From JACKDX01 sp964640175 (GTDB lineage: Bacteria; Myxococcota_A; Polyangia; Polyangiales; GCA-016699535): DNA of 64,000 bases. The notes under the pieces were generated by a model. The model was not told the origin of the DNA, searched no databases, and saw only the letters and a program-made list of their open reading frames with translations. The stretch lies in NCBI GenBank assembly GCA_964640175.1, contig CAZXFW010000002.1, positions 186,001-250,000 on the forward strand, written 5' to 3'. Shown here piece after piece: positions 8,470-16,619 of this stretch (position 1 is its first letter; each line of letters starts with the position of its first letter). Position numbers and translations under genes: made by a program.

Positions 8470-9228
8470 CTAGAGCACATGCTCTGGCGATAAGCGGCGT
8501 GTGTCCGTTAATCCCCAAACGCGTTGAATATCCTCTGGAATACCGAGCGCTACGGTTAAATCGCGGCCGTTACGCAACACCACATGAATCCTGGCACAGT
8601 GCAACATGACCCGAGGCGCCCAACACACCCGACCGTCTGATAACACAACGTCTTTGGAGGCATGGTATAGCGCATCTCCCATTAACGGCACGCCTGCTGT
8701 CGCGGCATGAACCCGAAGCTGGTGTGTACGCCCGGTCTGAGGCTTGAGCACGCACGCAGCCATGTAAGGGCTTTGAGCCATCACGCGATACGTTGTCCTG
8801 GCTGGTTTGGGCGCACGAGCAGTGCCGTCACTTTCTGTCACCGCTTTACGTCGTTTCGGATCCACGGGGTCAATTCCAATAGACCACGTCCAGTCGCCCG
8901 CCTCAGGCGTTAACTCCCCTAAACATAGCCCCAGATACCATCGTTGATACTTACCTTCGCGTCGTGCTTGGAGCACAAGATGGTTACTTTCCGGCGTACG
9001 GGCAAAGGTCACAATTCCACTGACTTGTCGGTCGAGTCGCGAGGTTGGATGAAGCCGCAAAGCCTTGGGGTCAAGTTGGTGCGCAGCTTCCGCCAATGTG
9101 CTCGATGTATCGATGCCGGTGGTAAGCATGCCCGCGGGCTTGCTTAAGATAAGAAGGTCTTCATCCCTGTAAAGCACACGAGGCTCAGTCGCACAGTAAT
9201 CCGCATTGACGGACAAAGTGTGTGCCAT
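8470..9228 (-). CDS. RluA-family pseudouridine synthase
   Basis: The enzyme isomerises specific uridines in rRNA or tRNA to pseudouridine. The 252-residue sequence has the family hallmarks: RDEDLLILSKPAGMLT at the start, the catalytic aspartate in TSRLDRQVSGIV (usual form HRLDxxTSG), LKPQTGRTHQLRVHAA for the RTHQLR motif, and PLMGDALYH. There is no N-terminal S4 RNA-binding domain, as in RluA and TruC. The exact target base cannot be read from sequence. It is convergent with the TPR gene at 7454, 14 nt apart. Confidence 0.9.
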   Translation of the reverse strand: MAHTLSVNADYCATEPRVLYRDEDLLILSKPAGMLTTGIDTSSTLAEAAHQLDPKALRLHPTSRLDRQVSGIVTFARTPESNHLVLQARREGKYQRWYLGLCLGELTPEAGDWTWSIGIDPVDPKRRKAVTESDGTARAPKPARTTYRVMAQSPYMAACVLKPQTGRTHQLRVHAATAGVPLMGDALYHASKDVVLSDGRVCWAPRVMLHCARIHVVLRNGRDLTVALGIPEDIQRVWGLTDTRRLSPEHVL

Positions 9229-9265
9229 GATTCACCCTCGCTTTAAGGAGCCCTTAAACGAGCGA

Positions 9266-9309
9266 AGGGACGGGCTTGAGATTCCAACTGACCTCTCAAA
9301 TCCGTCCCT
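9266..9309. terminator. Stem-loop downstream of ompA-like gene
   Basis: AGGGACGG at 9266-9273 pairs perfectly with CCGTCCCT at 9302-9309, and the inner TTGAG/CTCAA adds five more pairs across a short internal loop. No T tract of note follows on either strand, so it may be a factor-dependent terminator or an RNA-stabilising structure at the end of the minus-strand ompA-like transcript. A second inverted repeat, AGGC..GGCCA/TGGCC..GCCT, lies at 9319-9343, between it and the stop codon. Confidence 0.5.
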
Positions 9310-9360
9310 GCTCTAGTGAGGCATGGCCATAATGGCCACGCCTACACTCTGTCCAATGAG

Positions 9361-11151
9361 TTAGTTGAGATCCTCAACTACCTCACAGCCCTCCGATGAC
9401 CGTGCGCCCGCTGCAGGTGCCGGGTCAACAATGTGGAACTCCACACGTCGGTTGGCCTGGCGACCGTCATTGGTCTTATTGGTATCGATCGGACGGGCTT
9501 CACCGCAGCCATATGCTTCGATTCGCCCTGGATCCGCGCCCGCCTGGACCAACCAAGTCATGACGCTACGTGCACGACGCTGTGACAACTTCATGTTCTT
9601 CTTGTCAGCGCCGCGATCATCGGTATGACCCTCAATCCGAATTCGCTTGATTTGCGGATTGACCTTGATCGTGTTGTACACTTCCTGAAGCAAGGCATGG
9701 CTCTTCTTCAAGATGCGATCCTTGCCTGAGGCAAACTCGACGCGTTCAAGAATAATGATCTGTCCCTCGCCCATGCGAACCGACTTGGGGCAGCCTTGAT
9801 CTTCAACTGTGCCTGGTGCCGTAGGACACTTGTCTTCAGCATCGAGCACACCATCTTGGTCATTGTCTGGATCGGGACAGCCGTCTTCATCCTCGAAGCC
9901 GTCTTTGTCTTCGGCCTCGGTGGGACAAGAGTCGTCACCATCCAATGCACCATCTTGGTCATTGTCTGGATCAGGACAGCCGTCTTCATCTTCGAAGCCA
10001 TCCATGTCTTCAGGCTGTGTCTGACAACCATCGCCTACGTCAAGCACGCCGTCTTGATCGTTGTCTGAATCGGGACAGCCGTCTTCATCTTCGAAGCCAT
10101 CGAGGTCTTCGGCATCGTCAGGACACTGATCCTGATCGTCCATCAGACCATCGCCATCGCGATCTTCTGGGGTTGGCTCAGCAGCCTTTTCTTCAGCAAG
10201 GGGCTCGCCAAGACCGAGCATGGCCGTCACGCGGTAGTCCGGCGCGCCATAACCACCAAGGATACCTGCACCACCTGCAGCACCGATCGTAAAACCACCC
10301 TTGGTGTAAAACTTAAAGCCACCAAGCGCCTCAAGGGGTGAGTTGACACGCTTAGCAAACGTATCCGACGAAATCCCTGTGGAGCCCCACGCTTCACCCA
10401 TGATATCAAAGGTATCGCGTACGATTGGAATGGTTAGGCCCAACCCGTAGGTTAGCTCATCGTTGATACTCGCCGTGGTGCCAAGTGGGCGTTCCTCTCG
10501 GAACAACACACCTGCATTACCCGTAAGCCGCACACCACCCGCACGCACTTCCGCCAACAACTCGGAGTGGATCATCGGTGAATCGTCACCCGAGAACAGC
10601 TGGTCATCATCGGCTAGATCAGCCGTGGGGAACGTTCCTGTCACCTGTAAGGCCAGTGCACCCGCATCCTTGCGCTCACCCACCAGGCGCAGACGTGCAC
10701 CAAAGTAGGCGTCTCCGATCCCTAAGCCATCCCCGTTCACGGGACTGTTATCGCTTTCCTCCATGATGAGGTTAACGGGAAGACCTGCAAACAATACCAA
10801 GCGATCCCAGAGGCCAAGAGACAATGTCAAATGGGCTGCCAATTGATCTTGAACCAGCGCATAGGCTTCGGTATCGCTGTCTGAGGTATTCCTCAAAAAG
10901 ACCAATGGGTCATTGGCGTATTCAAGGTGCAACTGCGCGCCAAACTTCAGATGGCCCTGATCGTCGGGACGACTGATCACGAAACCATCGCGAGCACGCT
11001 CCGCCGGACGGAAATGGTTGATGTTGACGGTCTGAGCATGCGCCGAAGTTGCCATGACTCCAGAGATCATCGCAGCTAGCAATCCGCCTAATGCAACCGC
11101 TGCAAAATGGATTACACCGGTTTTGCTCGGCATTTTACAAAGGTGTCTCAT
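9361..11151 (-). CDS. OmpA-family outer-membrane protein with thrombospondin type 3 repeats
   Basis: The 596-residue protein has a signal peptide (about residues 1-40, cut after SAHAQ), a beta-strand-rich domain to about residue 320 (alternating pattern such as LTLSLGLWDRLVLFAGLPV), a calcium-binding thrombospondin type 3 stretch (about 330-455) and an OmpA-like C-terminal domain (460-585) with the peptidoglycan-binding signature IRIEGHTDDRG...LSQRRARSV. It probably spans the outer membrane and ties it to the cell wall across a stiff calcium-loaded spacer. This arrangement is common in myxobacteria and relatives. The start at 11151 has a weak GA-rich ribosome site; an ATG six codons later is also possible. 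A sigma70-like promoter and a perfect dyad lie in its leader. Confidence 0.9.
   Translation of the reverse strand: MRHLCKMPSKTGVIHFAAVALGGLLAAMISGVMATSAHAQTVNINHFRPAERARDGFVISRPDDQGHLKFGAQLHLEYANDPLVFLRNTSDSDTEAYALVQDQLAAHLTLSLGLWDRLVLFAGLPVNLIMEESDNSPVNGDGLGIGDAYFGARLRLVGERKDAGALALQVTGTFPTADLADDDQLFSGDDSPMIHSELLAEVRAGGVRLTGNAGVLFREERPLGTTASINDELTYGLGLTIPIVRDTFDIMGEAWGSTGISSDTFAKRVNSPLEALGGFKFYTKGGFTIGAAGGAGILGGYGAPDYRVTAMLGLGEPLAEEKAAEPTPEDRDGDGLMDDQDQCPDDAEDLDGFEDEDGCPDSDNDQDGVLDVGDGCQTQPEDMDGFEDEDGCPDPDNDQDGALDGDDSCPTEAEDKDGFEDEDGCPDPDNDQDGVLDAEDKCPTAPGTVEDQGCPKSVRMGEGQIIILERVEFASGKDRILKKSHALLQEVYNTIKVNPQIKRIRIEGHTDDRGADKKNMKLSQRRARSVMTWLVQAGADPGRIEAYGCGEARPIDTNKTNDGRQANRRVEFHIVDPAPAAGARSSEGCEVVEDLN
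9787..10164 (-). repeat. Tandem 99-bp coding repeats (thrombospondin type 3)
   Basis: Within the OmpA-like gene the unit GFEDEDGCPD recurs with a 33-residue (99-nt) period three times, starting near residues 352, 385 and 418, preceded and followed by partial units. Each unit holds DxDxDG-type calcium ligands and a Cys pair. The DNA copies are nearly identical, so the stretch is open to unequal recombination and copy-number change. Confidence 0.9.
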
Positions 11152-11177
11152 GGCTCTCTTTCACTCCAATCTCTTAC

Positions 11178-11197
11178 ATCCCAGTCACGACTGGGAT
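11178..11197. promoter_or_regulatory. Perfect dyad in the ompA-like leader
   Basis: ATCCCAGTC and GACTGGGAT form perfect 9-nt arms separated by AC, 27 nt upstream of the start codon. It lies inside the predicted 5' leader, so it can be an operator or an mRNA hairpin close to the ribosome site. Confidence 0.5.
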
Positions 11198-11266
11198 GGT
11201 CATGTATGCGAACGTCACAAACACTACGCGTGTTCGCGACATACGCACACCTCCCAAGTTGGGCGG

Positions 11267-11296
11267 ATAATCCGCTGTCCACCCGCACTTTGTCAA
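11267..11296 (-). promoter_or_regulatory. Predicted sigma70 promoter of the ompA-like gene
   Basis: On the minus strand a perfect TTGACA (11291-11296) is followed after 18 nt by GATTAT (11267-11272), four of six matches to TATAAT. Transcription would begin near 11260 and leave a leader of about 110 nt. The 312-nt stretch 11152-11463 holds this promoter and the dyad at 11178; I see no gene in it. Confidence 0.5.
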
Positions 11297-11463
11297 TCCC
11301 ATAAATGACGGGAAATGGGTCGCTTCGCCGAATGCCTCGCTTCGGCCGGCATACGTGACTCAGTACCCACGCACCATAAAGAGCATTAAACTGAACCAAC
11401 GATCAGGCCAAAACTGCTTGAATCGTACGGATTACGCCCGATCGCCACGAGGCGCTTATTTGC

Positions 11464-11751
11464 TTAGGCGTTGCCCACGTAGGGAAGCAGCGCAAGCTGC
11501 CTTGAACGCTTAATGCAGCGAGTGAGCTGTCGTTGCTGTTTTGCAGTTAATCCAGTCAAACGCCTTGGAAGAATACGGCCCCGCTCCGTCAAAAAGTTCT
11601 TGAGCATTTGGGGGTCACGGTAGTCGAACGTATAATCCGGTTTAAGCCCGAGCCTGCCTGCCACCTTTTTAATGACACCGCGACCCAGAAAGCCCTTGCT
11701 TCCATTGTCGAAATCGGCAAACGAAGGAGTATGATCGATATCGTGGTTCAT
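11464..11751 (-). CDS. rpsR: Small ribosomal subunit protein bS18
   Basis: The core YRDPQMLKNFLTERGRILPRR...TAKQQRQLTRCIKRSRQLALLPYV is S18, which sits on the 30S platform beside S6. The ATG at 11751 gives 95 residues; an in-frame start at 11799 would add 16 residues unlike S18. The N-terminal cysteines of zinc-binding S18 forms are absent. The gene is not next to rpsF and rplI, its usual partners, so it may be a second copy or a relocated one. It is divergent from the nucleotidyltransferase gene at 11800. Confidence 0.92.
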   Translation of the reverse strand: MNHDIDHTPSFADFDNGSKGFLGRGVIKKVAGRLGLKPDYTFDYRDPQMLKNFLTERGRILPRRLTGLTAKQQRQLTRCIKRSRQLALLPYVGNA

Positions 11752-11799
11752 GAATCTTCTCTTAAATAAGGAACGGAATCTTGAAGCAGGAAGGAACAA

Positions 11800-12708
11800 A
11801 TGTCAAGGAGCCTCGTGGATAGCACCCGGTGCAAAATCCTCGCAGCCAATATGCTCCGGCTTTCCGCCGCAGAAGAGGTGCGTAAAACCCTTCTCGCTCG
11901 CGGCATTCCTCTGCTTTATCTTAAAGGAGCTGCCTTCTTAGACACACTTTATCCCGATCTGGGTGAACGCCCCATGTGTGATATCGATGTGCTCGTTCCA
12001 GCGAGACAACAACACGCGGCCGCACAAATCCTGAAAGGCCTTGGCTTTCGCCGTTCGGGGCCCCTGCATCGCCCGGCCACGTACGAGGAGCACTTTGAAT
12101 GGGTGTATTTGAGGGACAAACCCTTCCCTTTCACCTTCGAAGTGCATCGCGGCTTTTGCCAAACACAGCGTTACGGCATCGACTATGACGCTTTATGGAA
12201 ACGCCATGTGGTGTATCGGTGCGGCGATCGAGTGATCCCTACGCTTAGCCCCGAAGACAGCTTGCTTCATGCCTCACTGCATGAGGCCATGCATTCCTTC
12301 ATTATTGACGGGCGCTCCGCTCAAGACATCAAGCGTATCATTGAAGTCTGGAAACCAAACTGGAATACGGTGATCACACGTGCCAAACAATGGCAGATGA
12401 CGTTAGCACTATACATTAGCCTTCATGCGAGCATCCGCCAATGGGGGACCATCATTCCTTCTGAAGTCATGGCCGAACTACGTCCCGGCAAAATGCGTCA
12501 CATGGTGTTAGGCCTGCTTCTCGACATGGAACACACAGGGAGAGCGCGCCCACAGAAAGCCACACGTGCGTGGCAATTGCTCAGCATGCTTGCCACCGAA
12601 GCGCCTCTGAATCTCGCGCGGTTTGGAGCCTATTACGGACACCTTCGAGCACGGGATATGCTGCTTAAAAGACGCGGCCACTCGAAACCAACTTGGGAGG
12701 AATCATGA
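11800..12708 (+). CDS. Nucleotidyltransferase-fold protein (NTP_transf_5 type)
   Basis: The 302-residue sequence contains LLYLKGAAFLDTLYPDLGER followed by MCDIDVLVP, the substrate-loop and Asp-x-Asp pattern of the uncharacterised nucleotidyltransferase family often seen in capsule, exosortase and peptide-modification loci. A second acidic position, TFEVHRGF, could complete the metal site. The enzyme would transfer a nucleotide to an unknown acceptor; the substrate cannot be told. Its TGA overlaps the ATG of the next gene (ATGA), so it is translationally coupled to a metallo-beta-lactamase-fold hydrolase. Confidence 0.8.
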   Translation: MSRSLVDSTRCKILAANMLRLSAAEEVRKTLLARGIPLLYLKGAAFLDTLYPDLGERPMCDIDVLVPARQQHAAAQILKGLGFRRSGPLHRPATYEEHFEWVYLRDKPFPFTFEVHRGFCQTQRYGIDYDALWKRHVVYRCGDRVIPTLSPEDSLLHASLHEAMHSFIIDGRSAQDIKRIIEVWKPNWNTVITRAKQWQMTLALYISLHASIRQWGTIIPSEVMAELRPGKMRHMVLGLLLDMEHTGRARPQKATRAWQLLSMLATEAPLNLARFGAYYGHLRARDMLLKRRGHSKPTWEES

Positions 12709-13583
12709 CACACACCGCAAGCACCTTGTGGGCTCTATTGGGCAACTCTCAACGACTGGATGGCGGAGCGATGTTTGGAAATGTCCCCAAAGCCATGTGG
12801 TCGCGCTGGGTTGACTGTGATGAATACAATCGCATCGCACTAAACTGCAGAGCCTTACTCATTCGAGAACCCAACGGCCGCCATGTGTTGCTTGAAACAG
12901 GCATTGGTGCTTTTTTTTCACCCAAACTTAAGGATCGCTTTGGGGTCGTTGAAGAAGAGCATGTCTTATTAAATAGCCTTTCAGCCCTTGGTCTGAGTGA
13001 AAGTAACATCGATGTGGTCGTATTATCTCATCTGCATTTTGACCACGCGGGAGGCTTGTTAGCGCGTTGGGAACCTGACCAACCTGCACGCCTGTTATTT
13101 CCTCATGCACGCTTTGTCGTGAGCCGCATGGCATGGGAGCGTGCGTGCCAGCCTCACCGACGTGATCGGGCCTCGTTTATCGCAGAGCTGCCAGAGCTGC
13201 TGACGCGATCAGGAAGGCTGGATTTGGTAGACACTCCAGAAAGTTCGTTATTGGGCAGCGGCTACACCTTCCACCTCACTCACGGCCATACGCCTGGGCT
13301 ACTTCTTACCGAGCTTGCCAGCGATCAAGGCCCCATCGTGTTCGCCAGCGATTTGATCCCCGGCCAAGCGTGGGTGCATTTGCCTATCACGATGGGCTAC
13401 GATCGTTATCCCGAATTGCTCATCGACGAAAAACAAAAGTTGCTAAGCTACTTATCAGAGCGCCAGGGAAGACTATTTTTCACACACGACACTCACGTCG
13501 CTTTGGCCCGCATTCAACGGGACGATAGCGGAAACTACGTATGTAGCGAGACGTGGAACACCCTTAACGGCATGCCGCTTTGA
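12705..13583 (+). CDS. Metallo-beta-lactamase-fold hydrolase
   Basis: The 292-residue protein has the dinuclear zinc motifs in order: SHLHFDHAGG (HxHxDH), THGHTPGLLL, the bridging aspartate in FASDLIPG and a C-terminal histidine in FFTHDTH. It belongs to the broad lactonase/phosphodiesterase-like branch. The start is ATG at 12705 with GGGAGG placed five nt before it, overlapping the previous stop by four nt. The pairing suggests it processes a product of the nucleotidyltransferase-like protein, but this is inference. Its stop codon lies inside a hairpin shared with the convergent gene. Confidence 0.87.
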   Translation: MTHTASTLWALLGNSQRLDGGAMFGNVPKAMWSRWVDCDEYNRIALNCRALLIREPNGRHVLLETGIGAFFSPKLKDRFGVVEEEHVLLNSLSALGLSESNIDVVVLSHLHFDHAGGLLARWEPDQPARLLFPHARFVVSRMAWERACQPHRRDRASFIAELPELLTRSGRLDLVDTPESSLLGSGYTFHLTHGHTPGLLLTELASDQGPIVFASDLIPGQAWVHLPITMGYDRYPELLIDEKQKLLSYLSERQGRLFFTHDTHVALARIQRDDSGNYVCSETWNTLNGMPL

Positions 13584-13611
13584 GGAAAGCCCCGAGGCTG
13601 CTCCTCAAAGC
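13577..13611. terminator. Bidirectional hairpin terminator containing both stop codons
   Basis: GCTTTGAGGA (13577-13586) and TCCTCAAAGC (13602-13611) are perfect 10-nt arms, with an inner AGCC/GGCT stem and a CCGA tetraloop. The stop codon of the hydrolase gene and the first base of the stop of the convergent DUF481 gene lie in the arms. There is no U tract in either direction. Confidence 0.65.
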
Positions 13612-14714
13612 TAATCGCTATCCGGCTCGGTTGCCGCAGGTGCAGCCGAATCTTCTGCGGGAGGTGGAGCTGGTTCTTCCGCTACAGGCGGGGCTGGTGT
13701 AACGACAGGCTGAACTGCTTTGCAGCGAGCAACAGCATCGCTGACAGCCTTGGCCGTTTGCGCCTCACAATCGGCCACTGGCTCTTCTTTAACCGGTTCT
13801 TCAAAGTCCATGGCGTACATCAAGTTCATCGTGGTGATGGTATCTAGTTTCTCTGCACCGGGCACCGGCTGATTATCGTAACGCAGCGCAAACCGCACGC
13901 CTGCCTGAAAGCTATCCATCAATTTAGACGTTAGCTGAGCACTCCAGGCAACACGAACGTCCTTGGAGCGTTCAACGTTAAACAGACCTTCCACCCCGGT
14001 AAGAAACGTCACCATTTCGTTGATGTGGTTGTCATATCCTAGAAAAGCACGAACCGAGTGGTTGGTTTGGTCAGCGCCGTTGGTCCAATTGTCGTACGTA
14101 AGGTCGTAACCGATTTCACCCCAGCCCCGGTGAGCACCTTCCACGTTAAAGAAGTTTCGCATGTAACCAATTTGGTTCTGCAAACGGAAATCCAATCCTG
14201 CAAACGTATCCCATAAGGGTGCCATCGCAGCGAAGATTGCATCGTCTTGCGTGAGGAACAAATCATACCGTGCCAAGCCACCCAAACGTCGCGTGTTTAG
14301 ATCGTAATCGTTGAATTCGTTGAGGTTGCCATCGCCGTCTGCATCATTTTCGTCTCGTAAACTTGCGATACCATAGATAAATTGCGCTTCGAGTGTCAGT
14401 TGGTGCCGATCGCGCTTGAGACTGAACCGAGAGCCCACGTTGGCGGCAAAGGAACGTGCGTTACCTGTATTAAGTGTTGCACCGCCTGACAGAACAAACA
14501 GCGTTTCTCTGTAAAATTCGGCGGGAGGAACCGTGATTCCCTGAGCATGCTCAGCGATAGGTTTTTCTGCCACCGTGGTAGCTGGCGCAGGGGCAGCCGT
14601 TGGAGCAACGGCATCCTGTGCATGGGCATCGGAACTTAGACTGCCCACACCAAGGCTTGCCACTAGGCTCAAAAAGATGGCGTGAAAACAACAAACACTT
14701 CGGTGACTATTCAT
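13611..14714 (-). CDS. DUF481-family outer-membrane beta-barrel protein
   Basis: The 367-residue protein has a signal peptide cut near AHAQ (about residue 33), an Ala/Pro-rich linker, then a barrel with the family pattern GNARSFAANVGSRFSLKRDRH, RRLGGLARYDLFLT, GLDFRLQNQIGY and the closing FALRYDNQPVPG...LDTITTMNLMYAMDF. DUF481 proteins are salt- or alkali-induced outer-membrane proteins of unclear function. Here a Cys-containing and Pro/Glu-rich tail of about 75 residues follows the barrel. One inserted loop, DENDADGDGNLNEFND, looks like a calcium-binding EF-like or dockerin-like loop. A good promoter lies upstream, at 14750-14779. Confidence 0.85.
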   Translation of the reverse strand: MNSHRSVCCFHAIFLSLVASLGVGSLSSDAHAQDAVAPTAAPAPATTVAEKPIAEHAQGITVPPAEFYRETLFVLSGGATLNTGNARSFAANVGSRFSLKRDRHQLTLEAQFIYGIASLRDENDADGDGNLNEFNDYDLNTRRLGGLARYDLFLTQDDAIFAAMAPLWDTFAGLDFRLQNQIGYMRNFFNVEGAHRGWGEIGYDLTYDNWTNGADQTNHSVRAFLGYDNHINEMVTFLTGVEGLFNVERSKDVRVAWSAQLTSKLMDSFQAGVRFALRYDNQPVPGAEKLDTITTMNLMYAMDFEEPVKEEPVADCEAQTAKAVSDAVARCKAVQPVVTPAPPVAEEPAPPPAEDSAAPAATEPDSD

Positions 14715-14749
14715 GGTTTTAGGCTCGCTATGACAACGTTGAGGGGCGC

Positions 14750-14779
14750 AATCTAGATTGGGTAAAGAGAAAAAGTCAA
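14750..14779 (-). promoter_or_regulatory. Predicted sigma70 promoter of the DUF481 gene
   Basis: On the minus strand TTGACT (14774-14779) and TAGATT (14750-14755) are 18 nt apart. Transcription would begin near 14743, leaving a leader of about 30 nt before the ATG at 14714. Confidence 0.5.
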
Positions 14780-14842
14780 CCAGCTCCTAGGCAAGGTCAT
14801 CTTGAGGGTGACAAGGGACACCAAGAGCGCTAAAGAGCTTCC

Positions 14843-15145
14843 ATGGTTTATTGGTTAGAATCGTGTGCCTATTTTAGCCTCATCGCATGGTGCATGGTTA
14901 TGGGATGCGCCGAAACCTCGCACGAGCCACAAGCGCAACCTGCGAAAACCATTGGGCTTACTGAAGAACAAGCCAGTGAAGTTATTAAACGCGCACCAAG
15001 CAATTCCAAGGAGCCTCAAGCTTCGAAGCCGCAGGTCAACCCCAACACTGAAGCTTCAAAACCACCTGCCAAAGCGCCCGAAACAACACTTCCTCATCGG
15101 CAAGCGCTGAAGAAAATTGTCCGTGAAGTTGGAGGAAGCCATTAA
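14843..15145 (+). CDS. Small Pro/Lys-rich lipoprotein, unknown function
   Basis: The 100-residue product has a hydrophobic N-terminus ending in VMGC (Cys22), a usable lipobox, then a low-complexity linker rich in Pro, Ala, Lys and Ser and a short basic helix (RQALKKIVREVGG). It is probably a lipid-anchored periplasmic peptide. Its last base is the first base of the purF start codon (TAATG), and the purF ribosome site GGAGG lies inside its 3' end, so translation of the two is coupled. No family is recognised. Confidence 0.7.
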   Translation: MVYWLESCAYFSLIAWCMVMGCAETSHEPQAQPAKTIGLTEEQASEVIKRAPSNSKEPQASKPQVNPNTEASKPPAKAPETTLPHRQALKKIVREVGGSH

Positions 15146-16566
15146 TGTCACTAAGCCATCGAGAACCGGGAGATGGCTTTCACGATGAGTGCGGCGTGTT
15201 TGGCATCTACAGTGCCTCTGAGGCCAGCAAGTTAGCATGCCTGGGATTACATGCGTTGCAACACCGTGGCCAAGAAAGCGCTGGCATCGCTAGCACCGAT
15301 GGCGAGCAGCTTTACATCCATCGGGCCCTTGGGCTGGTCAATGATGTTTTTACAGGAGACACGCTTTCCCATCTTCCAGGGAATTGCGCCATCGGCCATG
15401 TACGCTACTCCACCGCAGGTGGAAGTCATGTCAAAAACGCTCAACCGGTAGCGGTTGATTATGCCCATGGATCGATTGCCCTGGCACACAATGGCAATCT
15501 TACCAATGCTGAAGCACTGCGTTCAGAGTTGGAACATGCGGGATCAATCTTTCGCTCAACAGGAGATACCGAAGTCGTCGTGCATTTGATTGCTCGTTCG
15601 CGGGGACAAACCAACGTGGATCGCATTGCCGATGCGTTGCAGCAAATACAAGGCGCTTATTCCATGGTGATCCTCACACCTACGGAACTTGTGGCGGTGC
15701 GAGACCCGCATGGATTTCGGCCTCTTTGCTTAGGTAAACTCAATGGAGCGTACGTCTTTGCTTCAGAGCCGCCAGCGTTTGAGTTGATTGCTGCAGAGTA
15801 TTTGCGTGATGTCGAGCCTGGCGAAATGATCGTCATTAACAAGCAAGGCATGCAAAGCCTGCGCCCTTTCCCCAAAGCCAGTGAACACATGTGTATCTTC
15901 GAATATGTGTACTTTGCCAGGCCCGACTCTGCTCTGGAGGGAATCAGTGTCTATCAAGCACGAAAGCGCCTCGGTCAAGCATTGGCACACGAATGCCCCG
16001 CGGATGCCGATGTCGTGATTCCTGTCCCAGACAGCGGACTGCCTGCTGCACTGGGCTACGCCGAAGCAGCGCAGTTGCCTTTCGAGCTTGGGCTGATTCG
16101 CAGTCACTACGTTGGACGCACCTTCATCGAACCGCAGCAATCGATTCGCCTTTTTGGAGTGCGTCTCAAGCTCAGCCCGATGCGTTCGGTCCTCAATAAA
16201 AAACGTGTTGTCGTCGTGGATGATTCGATCGTACGGGGCACGACGAGTCGAAAAATCGTGCGAATGATCCGGGAGGCAGGAGCGCGAGAGGTTCACCTTC
16301 GGATCAGCTCACCACCGACACGCTGGCCTTGTTACTATGGGATTGATACCCCTCGGCAAGATGAGCTGATTGCCGCGCAACATAGTTCGGAAGAAGTGGC
16401 AAAGTACATTACTGCAGACTCCCTCGGCTATCTCAGCATCGCAGGATTGCATAGCGCTGTAGGCAACCGAGGATTTTGTGACGCGTGCTTTACCGGGGAG
16501 TACCCAGTGCCCCTACAGCACCCTAACCCCACACATAAGCGCCAGCTTAAACTCGTGGGTGTATAG
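15145..16566 (+). CDS. purF: Amidophosphoribosyltransferase
   Basis: PurF catalyses the first committed step of purine synthesis, converting PRPP and glutamine to phosphoribosylamine. The 473-residue sequence starts with a 15-residue propeptide before the nucleophile Cys16 (HDECGVFGIY), then the glutaminase segments LQHRGQESAG and HVRYSTAG. The phosphoribosyl domain shows VVVVDDSIVRGTTSRKIV, the PRPP loop. The Bacillus-type iron-sulfur ligands are present (HMCIFEYVYF, RWPCYYG and GFCDACF), so it is the self-processed, oxygen-sensitive class. It is coupled to the small lipoprotein gene upstream. The other purine genes of this window, purH and purD, are 10 kb away on the other strand. Confidence 0.97.
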   Translation: MSLSHREPGDGFHDECGVFGIYSASEASKLACLGLHALQHRGQESAGIASTDGEQLYIHRALGLVNDVFTGDTLSHLPGNCAIGHVRYSTAGGSHVKNAQPVAVDYAHGSIALAHNGNLTNAEALRSELEHAGSIFRSTGDTEVVVHLIARSRGQTNVDRIADALQQIQGAYSMVILTPTELVAVRDPHGFRPLCLGKLNGAYVFASEPPAFELIAAEYLRDVEPGEMIVINKQGMQSLRPFPKASEHMCIFEYVYFARPDSALEGISVYQARKRLGQALAHECPADADVVIPVPDSGLPAALGYAEAAQLPFELGLIRSHYVGRTFIEPQQSIRLFGVRLKLSPMRSVLNKKRVVVVDDSIVRGTTSRKIVRMIREAGAREVHLRISSPPTRWPCYYGIDTPRQDELIAAQHSSEEVAKYITADSLGYLSIAGLHSAVGNRGFCDACFTGEYPVPLQHPNPTHKRQLKLVGV

Positions 16567-16619
16567 TGTCGGGATTCAACTAATTACTCAGATAAACCAA
16601 GCCATGGTAGGGTTGTTTG

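Noticed and set aside
9787..10164. Possible CRISPR-like array
   Set aside because: The 99-nt period is in frame with a calcium-repeat protein and there are no unique spacers of constant length.
11148..11399. Open frame of 83 codons on the minus strand before the ompA-like gene
   Set aside because: It has no recognisable domain and overlaps the predicted promoter and the ompA start.
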